Source: Lumbricus terrestris
Taxonomy: Eukaryota; Annelida; Clitellata; Crassiclitellata; Lumbricidae
NCBI GenBank assembly: GCA_949752735.1
Contig: OX457047.1
Span: 34,088,363 to 34,152,362, forward strand
DNA length: 64,000 nucleotides
Direction: 5' to 3'
Part shown: in pieces, positions 32,903 through 61,124 of the stretch
Layout: each line of letters begins with the position of its first letter
How positions within the stretch are numbered: the first letter of the stretch is position 1
Program-made: the position numbers and the translations under genes
The notes under the pieces: generated by a model
Seen by the model: only the letters and a program-made list of their open reading frames with translations
What the model was told of the DNA's origin: nothing
Databases searched by the model: none

Positions 32903-34961
32903 GTGTGGCGGACACGCCAGAAGTGGCAATACATGTAAATAATAGCTTTCCGGTAACTCGCGGGAGTAACCCTGACTTTGGTTAGGTAGCCATTTGGCTT
33001 GGTGGAAAGAATCTGAAACCGGTTTCGTTTGGATTTAGGTTTCGCTACAATTTATACGGAAGACCGATTGGGGCTTTTAAGCCAAAGCATAGAGTGTTGC
33101 CGGTGGAATAAAGCCTGCCATACGGTGCGCTGCTTATAACGTGGAGTAGTACCGACTACTCCATACGTACTGTGATTCGTTTATTCGTTCATAGTGATTT
33201 CGGATTGTTTTCGTCTGTCTCGACAGTGTGGGCATTGGCCTTACAAAGACGATTTTTGTCGATCCTAGTTCATAGTCGAAGTTTCGCTTCTGGTTGTAAG
33301 AACTTTCGGCGACGATCTGTCAGGAGGTTTCCTTGTCATCGATCTCACGAGGTTTAAGCTTCTGGCTGTGGGCGAGGGCTCAGGGAAGGGTACAGTATCC
33401 GCGATACGCCTAGTGGATGATCGCAGTATCCTGTGACGCGTTCGGTCACGAAGGTTACAGTTTGGTTACACGTGTTGGTGATTCTGCAGGACAGGGTTGG
33501 GCTCCTACCTGCAAGGGACGCGGCGTGTTGCATTCACGATCCTGCCGTCTGGCCGATCGTTGTGAGTCCGTTAAACGTAACGTGAAGGTTACGGGGTTTC
33601 TGGGTGGAGAGCTGCGACTCCACGGGTGCGCATGAAACCGATGCGTCGGTGATATACTTTCTAAGTAGTTGAAATCAGGGGCACCAAGTTTTTCGGGTCA
33701 TCAGTTTTACAGTTGATATTTTGAGGCTCTCCTCGGGTAGAGGATCGTTTGGGACTTCGGGTCTTAGCAAACTAGGAGCTTGGGAAGCAGAGTAAAACTT
33801 GAGATAAGACCAAGTTTTGGCAGGGTTTTTACGTTGAGGTCCGTAACTGCTGAGAGTAAGGGCGAACGGCGCCGGTAGAATACACGACAAGTACCGGTAA
33901 TAAGTCTCTTCGGAGACGGGGTTACCCGTTCCCCACGACCGCTAGGTCTTTTATTTTTCCCCCAGAGTACTGGGAAAGAGGACAGCATCCACCACGACGC
34001 TCTTCCGAGCGCCCGAGAAGACCAAGTCTCGGAAAAAGTGACGGTTGATGCCGCTGACAGTTGGACCGGTGAGGCGAGCATCCAAGGCGCGCGGCGCGTA
34101 CTTTGTACACGGCGGCGGCGCGTGTTCCGTTGACAGATTACGTGTGCAAGAAGTTGGGAGTTTTGGCCGCTGTTGGTCTCGATCGCTCCCGGGTTGCAGC
34201 TTGACTCTGCCCGCTAGTGTGTTTGCAGCGTTGGTCGTCTCTCCGTGAAATTCATCGGTGACAAGATGGGAACAGGGTCGTGGCGCGTACTCGGGTTAGG
34301 CCCGTTGGAATGGCTTTGGTTCAAGGCACTCTGGACGCCGGTAATTGGAACGTGCTCAGTAGTCCCCGTTGGTGGCGAGGGTTCGGTGGCTGCCAAATGC
34401 AGCGTGGTGCGCAAGGGTAAAGACAAGTCGGGCAAGAAGACGAAGACCGCAGTCGCGACGGGTGGCGCACGGCGAGGGCGCTCTGCCGGTGGGACAACGG
34501 GCCCTGTGTTGAGAGTCGGCAATCCTCTTACTCAGGACGTCACCTATTCGGTGACCACGGGCGCGGCAGAGAGTGAGTCCGACGATACCGCGATGTACAC
34601 CCGGTCGCAGGCGTCAGTGTCAGGGTCTTCTTCGACCGTCAGTGAAAGTGGTGACGGCGCGCACGCCGCAGACAGCGACTCGGGAGACTCAGGCAATCCT
34701 GGTAAGATAGAGGGCCTCCCGGGTCCTGGGCAGCCGAAGGCTCTCGGTGGTGCAGGGGCCACCGAGAGTGAACGACACGGTCAGACAGAGGCGCTAGCAG
34801 GTGATGACCGAGGAGAGGGGTCACAGGCGTTGTCTGTTGCTGACCAGTGTAGGACGCCACACATACATTGGACCTCATGTAAACAGACGGGGGTGGTAAT
34901 AGCGGGGTATTGTCCTTCCGGGGGTTATGGTCTGGGGGTATTTGCGGGGTGGGGGCTATGA
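32903..34961 (+). mobile_element. GC-rich LTR-retrotransposon-like segment (LTR plus leader plus gag-like frame), truncated
   Basis: It starts TGTGGCGGACACGCC directly after the ATGT repeat, a 5' end seen in some Ty3/gypsy LTRs, and has an AATAAA at about 33107 in an R-like position. A ~1.1-kb non-coding leader follows, then an open frame 34245-34961 (alternative start at 34266) of up to 238 codons. The predicted protein is basic, then acidic and Ser/Gly-rich, without a zinc knuckle, protease or reverse-transcriptase motif. No second LTR is visible. The composition differs sharply from the flanks. Alternatives are an unrelated unique sequence or a chimera captured by the inverted repeats. Confidence 0.35.
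34887..34930. repeat. right arm of an inverted repeat (partner 32645-32688)
   Basis: GGTAATAGCGGGGTATTGTC and CTTCCGGGGGTTATGG are the reverse complement of the left arm. It overlaps the 3' end of the gag-like open frame, so the last ~25 codons of that frame are repeat-derived. Confidence 0.6.
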
Positions 34962-34971
34962 GCCGATGGAG

Positions 34972-35072
34972 TAATCTTCGGAATAGTGGACCTTCGGAAT
35001 AGTGGACCCTCGGAATAGTGGACCTTCGGAATAGTGGACCTTCGGAATAGTGGACCCTCGGAATAGTGGGCC
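34972..35072. repeat. 16-bp repeat array, inverse orientation
   Basis: Six copies of CGGAATAGTGGACCTT, the reverse complement of the unit at 31601-31868. Confidence 0.9.
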
Positions 35073-35368
35073 GTTACCTAGCCAACTCAGCTACAATGAG
35101 GTTACTTACCGTACACGGTCGCTTGGAGAATGAAACGGTGAGGTAGAGGACTGTCCACGTACCCACCCTCGTATGCCGAGGCTAGAAAAATGAAGCCGCT
35201 AACACTGCATACCCATGTCTGCCTCAGAACTAGCTTAAGGAATTGCACCTCCCCTTCCACTTTCCTTCTCCCTTCCTCTTCCCCTTCCCTTTCCTCTTCT
35301 CTCTTCCCCTTCGCCTCCCCTGCCATTTTCTTTTTCCACTTTCTCCTCCTCGTCATCGTCCTCCTCCT

Positions 35369-35667
35369 CACTAGCGGCGCCAGATGGGGTGTGGGGGGGG
35401 AGCTAAGGAACTAAGCCTGCCTAAAAAGGCCATCCGAGGGCTAGGCCCCCCTCCTAAGAAAATGAAATACGTCCATGAAATTTCAACCAAATTGCTAAAA
35501 AAAAGTCGCCAGAAATTTTGGCGGATGAAAATTTCATGAGATTTCGACTGGATGACTAAAAAAAGGTCGTCAGCAAATTTGGCGGATGAAACTGGACATT
35601 AATGTCTTCGGCGAGGATTCATCATTCAGCCCCCCGTAAAACATGAAATCCTGGCGCCGCCACTGCC
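35369..35667. mobile_element. hAT-type element (family 2), ~300 bp, inverted copy
   Basis: The ends CACTAGCGGCGCCAG and CCTGGCGCCGCCACTG match 30282-30693 read on the other strand, including GGATGACTAAAAAAAGGTCG inside. The flanks are CTC-rich on both sides, so an exact target duplication cannot be identified. Confidence 0.75.
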
Positions 35668-36788
35668 TCTTCTTCCTCCTCGTTCAATTTTCAATAGTGT
35701 CTCGTGTCTGGTGTTTTAGTTATCGTTAGTTTTAATTATTTCGTAGGCTACAGTTTTTAAAATTGTTACAGGCTTGTCATGCTAGTTGTTTTAGTTATTG
35801 TCAGTTTGATATTTCCTCAAATTTAGTTTGAATTATTGCTTCACATGTGAAAAGCTTTGTTATTTTTGTTTTGTTAGTTGCATGGCCTATTTCACCAAAT
35901 TCTAGTTTCAGTCAGGCTATAGAATCGAAAACTTCTTTGATGGAGTTTCAGTTTCGTAAGATGGAATTCTATGTTCAGTTATTCAGAAATTGTAGAGCAA
36001 TATGCCGGGAACCCACAGCTAGGCTATAGACAGTGTTATTATAGCCTACAGAAAGTCAGATAAGTGTAAAAACGCAATTAAGTTGCTCAGATAGGAAGGC
36101 CTAAGAGTGCCTTACTTTGTCGACTGCTCGATAGAAGCCTATACTAGATAAACTGTAGGCTACATCATACATGGCTGCGCAGTGAAGTATAGGCCTAACT
36201 GCACTGAATGCAGAATATTATGTTGTGTAGCCGGAGGGTCTGAAGGCGCACGGGCAGCTTCGAGTAAAAGTTTCCGCCGGATCTTTGAAGATTAGGGTAG
36301 AAGTTACTCCTCACAATGATTTTCTCCAGCAACTTCAGCAAGCAGCCTAACACAGGAGTAGGCCTAATCAAGGTTGTAGTCGAGGGTATAGGCTACACTG
36401 TCAGTGTGTAGGCCTAGCCTACTCGCCTTACAACTATTTGTGTTTAGTAGCCTATAGGCCTACGAGAAAATAGGCAGTAGGCTACAGAAAGGCCTAATCA
36501 ACTTTTGTGTGTACTGTGTACTCGCATCTAATTTTGCTATTAGGCTACATTCCTGGGCTTAATAGATTATTATATTCGTTTAATTGGCAACAAAACTGAT
36601 AGACACACCGCTATCAGGTACACAAATTAGTTCAACAAATGAAACACAATTATAGGCTACCTAAAATTGTTTATGTCCATAACAATTGAATCCATCTTAT
36701 AGGATGAGTGTAGAAAATTACGTAAATAATTGCACCAAAAAAAGGGAATGATTTGACGTTTTTATACTAGGGTGATATGAGAATTAGA

Positions 36789-37210
36789 TCATTTGACATA
36801 ATTAATGGGCATAGGTGGCTTCCTATACAAAACACGTGAGATGAAGTGTCTGTCGTCTTTGACTGGCAAAACAAAGTTGTGAGGGCGTGGTCTCAATTGG
36901 TAGGAACGATCGACAACCGGTGGGAAAAGCGATCGAAGAACGTGGAAACCGTTTCTGGAGACTGCTGCAAGAAGACGGGCATCGGCAAGATCTACCATTT
37001 CAGTAGCAGTAGGCGAGTCATCAGGCAGGTACCCGGAACGACGGACTCTTGCTAAAAGACGTTCAATTTTGGCACGGTCATTGGCGGTAGCAAAGCCCCA
37101 CCAGGAAGGAGCAGCATATAACAATTTGGAGACAGTTGTTGCTCTAGTGACTATATGAAGAGCATCAGATGACAAACCATGGGCTCTTAACGTCCAATTA
37201 GTTCAATAAT
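36789..37210 (-). mobile_element. LINE reverse-transcriptase ORF, 3'-terminal fragment
   Basis: The minus-strand frame reads LRAHGLSSDALHIVTRATT, then KLLYAAPSWWGFATANDRAK, RRSGYLPDD, LRPRPHNFVLPVK and ISRVLYRK. This is the typical C-terminal region of jockey/CR1-like LINE ORF2 proteins, including the LLYA-P-WWGF and LR-R-H-F-LP signatures. The frame is open to the stop near 36789 but is cut off upstream, so it is a 5'-truncated copy. It is a fairly young insertion because the frame is still open. Confidence 0.8.
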
Positions 37211-37475
37211 TAATAGTTCAATTGCATGAGGGATTCTGAGTCGCCTCATAGTATAGATTAAGTAGCCTGCAATTAAGTAGCTGGGCTTGACGATGAGACA
37301 CGTTTATAATTTTTAGTTGAAGGTACGGGGATCAATTTGACTGGCTATAATGATGTCTATGAGCTATACATGTACCTGATGATCAAAGAGCCAACAAATG
37401 ATAAATGAATGCAATGGCGAACTTTTACAAATTTTTATTACTTTGACATACAAGTGCTTAATACATTCAATAATA

Positions 37476-38018
37476 CATGGGCGGTCCGGTAGAGTAGTGG
37501 TTAACACGATAGCCAAGAGTGCGAGAGGTAGTGAGTTCGAGTCCCCGGTTGGGCGGATTAATTTGTAGGCTGCCATTGGCGCCATAATTATATTGCAGGC
37601 TGTCTGCTCAGTTAGTATAGTTAAGATTTGTGTATTCCGGGATCTCCATTCTTGTCAATTGTTTAGTCTGCATAATAATAATACTCTTTGTTTAATGACT
37701 CAATCTGACTGAATGATTACAGTTTATGCGAAATACGGCCCACTATAGCTAGTCTATAGAACGACACGCAGTGGGAAGGGCTATCTTATTTTCAGCAGAA
37801 CCCGAGTCAAACAACACAACAGAAAATTAAGCGCCAATGGCAGCTAACAGAAACTTTAATAAATTAATGCCCTGTAAAAGGGCCTGTATTGAGGCTCGAA
37901 CCCGGGTTGCGTGGATGACACTCAGTTTAGCGACCAGCGTAATTGTACCAGCATAATTGTAGACTGTTACCGGTTGCAGTGTGTCAACCAGATTGTTGAT
38001 AAAGAGAATATTATCATT
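37476..38018 (+). mobile_element. tRNA-derived SINE (family B), split by a nested SINE
   Basis: The head has box A-like TAGAGTAGTGGTTAACACG and box B GAGTTCGAGTCCCC. The body contains TTGTAGGCTGCCATTGGCGC and CAGTTAGTATAGTTAAGATT. The 3' tail (TTACCGGTTGCAGTGTGTCA to TTGATAAAGAGAA) is displaced to 37965-38018 by an insertion. Related copies are 43527-43760 (+) and 62624-62760 (-). Confidence 0.8.
37690..37960 (-). mobile_element. tRNA-derived SINE nested in family B copy
   Basis: Read on the minus strand it has a box B-like GGGTTCGAGCC and GCTGCCATTGGCGC in the body, so it is a relative of the host SINE. A short direct repeat GCATAAT flanks it, marking retrotransposition into the older copy. 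Confidence 0.65.
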
Positions 38019-38844
38019 ATTATTCGTGCAAATTTAGCCGCAAAATAAATGCGCTAAATAATTACTTTAAGTGCTGCCTCGTAGTGGCCAGAAGACGAAC
38101 GACACCGTTAACGAAATTCGATAGGGTGAGGGTAAGTCTTTTGTTGGAAAAGAATTTCGAAAGTTACTTGTCTGGCGTTAGGTAAGTGAGGTTCGTAAAA
38201 TTTTCTTTAGCCCGATCGAGCTATGCAAACAATTTTCAATCGATCGATATTAACCTGAGGTGTTAATGCTGTAGTCGTTTGCTTTTGCTTTAAGAAAAAT
38301 TGCCCGTGCTTCCCATGATGCTGTAAATGGGTAGCGTGGTGGATGGCGCTATTTCAGAGACCTGTGCGAACAGTTTAAGGTGCGCATGCTTAAAGTGAAT
38401 AATAATCGTTTAAAAAGCTACCGTCACCTTTGCTCTCGCAATTATTCACGATGTATTGTTATTTTTCTTTCGTACGGTTTGCTTGACAAAGCGTAACGCT
38501 TTTTCAAAGATAGTTTTTAAAGGTGTTTTATTGGGTCTACCATAATCCCGAATGGAGATTCCAAGACTGGTGATAAAACGCAAAGCTGACCGAATTCTCG
38601 TTTACAAATAATTTCTTCATCAAGCATCCGATTCTTAAAAGTTAACACGGACTAGTCTGGCAATATACTATATAGGGATGGAATCCCAGTGGTCCTGAAA
38701 TTATTGAAGTTTAAAAGTTGTTCTGAAATCTGAGAACGCTTCTTGAAAATCTTAGCATTGTATCTACCTAATTTATCCATCTGGTACTGAAGTATTTACA
38801 AATAAAACTGCCACAGATGATGCATGAAAGGCACATTCTGTATA

Positions 38845-39170
38845 TCAGGTATATGTGGAAGAACAACACAAAGCAGGCTCCAGGCATTTGCACTGCAGAA
38901 GAAGTTTGAACTGGAAAAGCAGCTGGAGAAAGGGGTTTCAGAAGATGAAGAATTTCTGCTTGCACAGCTAAAAGAAGAGAAATCAGTAGTGGAGCAAGTG
39001 AATTAGATTGAAGTAATTATGGAGCTCATAAAGAAAGATTCTCAACAGAAGATCATGCAGTCTTTTAAGGTAGCACAGGTGATGTTAAAAACTGGAAAAA
39101 TTGCAGGTTGTGTTCAAGAAGCAGTTTGCAGTATACACGTGCTAATCAGAATAATCTAAGGAAAATGACT
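38845..39170 (+). pseudogene. unidentified coding-like fragment, possibly a dead exon
   Basis: The frame after an AG at about 38849 reads GICGRTTQSRLQAFALQKKF, continues Glu/Lys/Leu-rich with heptad-like spacing to EQVN, meets a stop at 39004-39006, and stays protein-like after it (MELIKKDSQQKIMQSF). The look of a coiled-coil protein with an in-frame stop suggests a pseudogene fragment. I do not recognise the family, and chance cannot be excluded. Confidence 0.25.
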
Positions 39171-40406
39171 AGAAGGCAGCAATGCAGAGGATGCCACTGA
39201 ATCTAAGAATTAGCTCTTTGGCAGCTAAGTTGTTTTTCATAAATATAGCCATAATTTGTTCATATATAAAGAAAAACACTTAAGGCGTGTGGAATATTGG
39301 CATGTCCTATATCATTTTGTTAGTATTTGATTCCTCATCAATATTCTGTCTTGAAAAAAACCAGATAAATTGACGTGTATGCCTTAAAATTAATAAATAT
39401 ATGAAATATTATTAAAAATAAAAATAAGAATTATAATATTAGAAATTAATAAAAAAATCTATCAACAAAATAAAATGTAATGCAAACACTGCTAAATGTA
39501 GCTACTTGTATGACAAGCTTGTAGCAAACGATGATGGTTTAAAAAAATTGCGAATTTAATTGAAAAATGATTTTATGTTATGTACTTAGAAGATATGACG
39601 TCGACGCTCACACTGACAAAATAATAAGCCTGCAGCAATGTTGCCGTATTTCTATCCCAAAATGTCCAAAAACATAGAGAATTTCTCCACGGTTCCTTTA
39701 AAAAATTTGCCTTATTGATAAATTTCATGTTTATAGCTAGGTTGATGGGCCTAAATAAAAAATTAACTACAGGTAAGTAATCAAACGAGCTAATGTTTTT
39801 CATAAATTATGATGAGTTCGGCGTGGTCCGATGGGCGGGTGGCACATATGCGGTCTTCAAATACTGAAACCTCTGAATGGTCTAGCATATTAGCCTGAGA
39901 CCTTGTTATGGCATTTTCCGAATGATACAATTAATTTTGTCTGAACTTCGCTGATGAAAAGACATATTTACAGCGAAATGATCAACAGCCAAGAAACCGC
40001 AGCACGGGCAATGTATGCAAATGGCTGGATGTAAACTTTCACAAAATTACGGCTATAATTTTCGTTTATAACTTCTTAAAATCATTGGAAAAAACCCATG
40101 TTAGGATATTTTCTGAATTCTCTACATGTCTCCTAGCAAAATATATAAATAGAACTCTAAATATATCTACGTTATATGACAAACGGGTGCGTTTTTGACC
40201 GCATTCGCCGCGAAAGAGTTTAAAAAACTTTTATTTTATTTAGTCTGTTTGTTCATTCCTTTGCTAGTATGTGTCTAGACCTTTTGATGTATATATCAGA
40301 GAGTTCTGCTCCTGGAATTGTAAAGTAACTTAGCTTTACAGATCCTATTGTCAGTCTTAAGATTCTCACAGCTGAATCCAGGCCTACATTAACCAGTGAC
40401 CCACTA

Positions 40407-40652
<246 letters not shown>

Positions 40653-40679
40653 CCAGTGCTACAAGCAACAGGTCATGGA

Positions 40680-42750
40680 ACTCTGAAAGAGTAGATCATG
40701 TGATGACAATGTCCTAATGAAGAATTATGGCTGTAGTCCTCCATCGATTTCTATAGAGCATCTTCAAAGACAAGCTGATATCAAACCACTCAGGGAAGAT
40801 AATGGATGAATCTCACATGTTGCATTCCAGAATCTTCCGGGGAAAGGTCCGGCCTCCCATTTTAAGGAGCGAATTCATAGGTTAGCATAAGTAGGTAAGG
40901 TAGGGCCTTATGATGTCAATCTAGGAATTCAATATTGAATGAGCCAATAGAGAAACACCTGGCCAGGTAGCTTATAATGACTTAGGATAAGTAAGTGGGT
41001 AGGAGAGCAGACAAGGAGGAGAATCAGAGAGCAGTCGAGGAGAGCAGACGTTAAGAAGTAGATGTGCAGTCAGGATAGCAGTCAGGTTATCATGAAACTT
41101 CTACTGTACATTCTGCATTAGACTGTCATGTCTAGTGTTCAGCAGACATTAGGTGTTCACCTAGCTTGAGAAGTCTAGAATGGTCGTTTCCGGTAGTGCT
41201 GCATTGTTCGTAACTATATATCTCATCATCGTCAGTGTATTGGTTGATCAGTGAAACTATACTCGTCATGTGACATTCGTGCAGAGAATGCAGTAAAGAC
41301 TTGCCTAAAGAAGATTAGACTTCATATAGATAGACAAACACAGCCTATCTGTTAGACGATTCGAACTATACGATAGTCGAACCAGAACTATTCCATGTGT
41401 ACATCAGTGGTGTGCAATGTAGGCATTAATATTATGTTGCAGGTGTTTTTTGCAAATGTCTTGTTAAAAATCTAGAGAAATTATTTAATATTACATATAT
41501 TAAATGAGAATGAAGTAAAATGGTGGATTGGAGTTCTAAGCTAGTATGAGCGGAAAAAGCTAAAATGAAATTTTTTGAAGTACTTTGACCTCATTTGAAG
41601 GAAATTTGATTATTATCTATGTTAATCATGCAAAATTGTTCATCATCATCATCATCATCAGTCCTTTGAAATTCTGCAGGGCAATGCAGCTCCTGCATTT
41701 ATTTATTTTTATTTTTTATTAATTACTCAGCGCATTGTAGCTTGGTATGTGGGCCATGTTGCTTATAAGGTTGCAGCGCTCTACTGTAGCATTTTCTTGG
41801 ACGGCCATGTTGTTTACATGGACAGGCATGCAGTCTTCGGGTTTACCTAAGTTATTATGAAAATATTCTGAAATGTGCTTAAAATTTGTCATGAAATTTT
41901 ACATTTTGACTGGGACACTGTGAATGATACTAATTGCAACTGCATTTAAAATATTTTAATATTGTAAAACTGGTGCAAGTACTGATAGCCTTAAACTTCA
42001 AAAATGACTAAATATCATCACGACATTCACATACTGGGTAAACTTCTACTTGTATTATCGGACATTTATTTAAAATTGATATAAATTTGAGGAGATGTGA
42101 GCAGAATGGAAACATGACACGCGAGTTCGGGTTTCATGTACATTGCTGATACATAGCTGCCTGGCAATTTTAACTCTGCCTGCTGCTATACGGGGCTCTG
42201 CATTCTTGCGTTAATTTGTTGAAGATGTCTTTGTTTTACAACACAAGAGTTCATCTATTTGTTCTCGATGCCTGCCCTTTTAAAATGCAATGCCATGACC
42301 CTTCATTCTGGAGCAGGTTTCTTTGCAGAGCTTCTTTACTACATCGTTGTATACTGTGAAGTCGAGTCCGAAACTCCTCCGACAAGTTTCTTGAGGTGAT
42401 AATAATATAATAATATGAGTAAGCTCTTACAACTGCAATTAGTGAGCGACACTGATTGTGTTAAGCAGACTCTAGTCACAGGTAGATGTAAAGACCGCAG
42501 TTTCTATTAACCTTTTAATGACCAAAGTGTACTAAAATGCATTGAAAAGATATGTAGCTGGTCGATAGAGGGTTAAAGTTTTGAGAGGTATTGATATGCG
42601 TGTACAGAAATCTGGCTGAATCTGTATTTTTTGTGTGTGCAGTAATACGTAGTCTGATTCATGGCTGCATATAAATTATGCATTTCCGTAGTTAATCGTG
42701 TAACCAATTTCTTTGTTGAATATTTGGCATTTCAATTTCTTGTTGTCTAC
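40680..42750. other. upstream region of the Piwi gene; no coding sequence seen
   Basis: AT-rich, with a short (ATC)n tract at 41640-41661. The first Piwi coding exon is preceded by an acceptor (TGTTGTCTACAG ending at 42752), so a non-coding first exon and the promoter must lie in or upstream of this stretch. No core promoter motif could be chosen confidently. Confidence 0.45.
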
Positions 42751-42770
42751 AGGTATAAGCTGGTGAGAAG

Positions 42771-61124
<18,354 letters not shown>

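Noticed and set aside
32478..32985. Met-Tyr-Val-Cys and Tyr-Ile-His-Thr open frames
   Set aside because: Pure artefacts of the (ATGT)n microsatellite.
33172..34110. Several 60-105-codon frames on both strands in the GC-rich block
   Set aside because: They overlap one another in different frames without motifs; the high GC makes stop codons rare, so they are not supported as genes.
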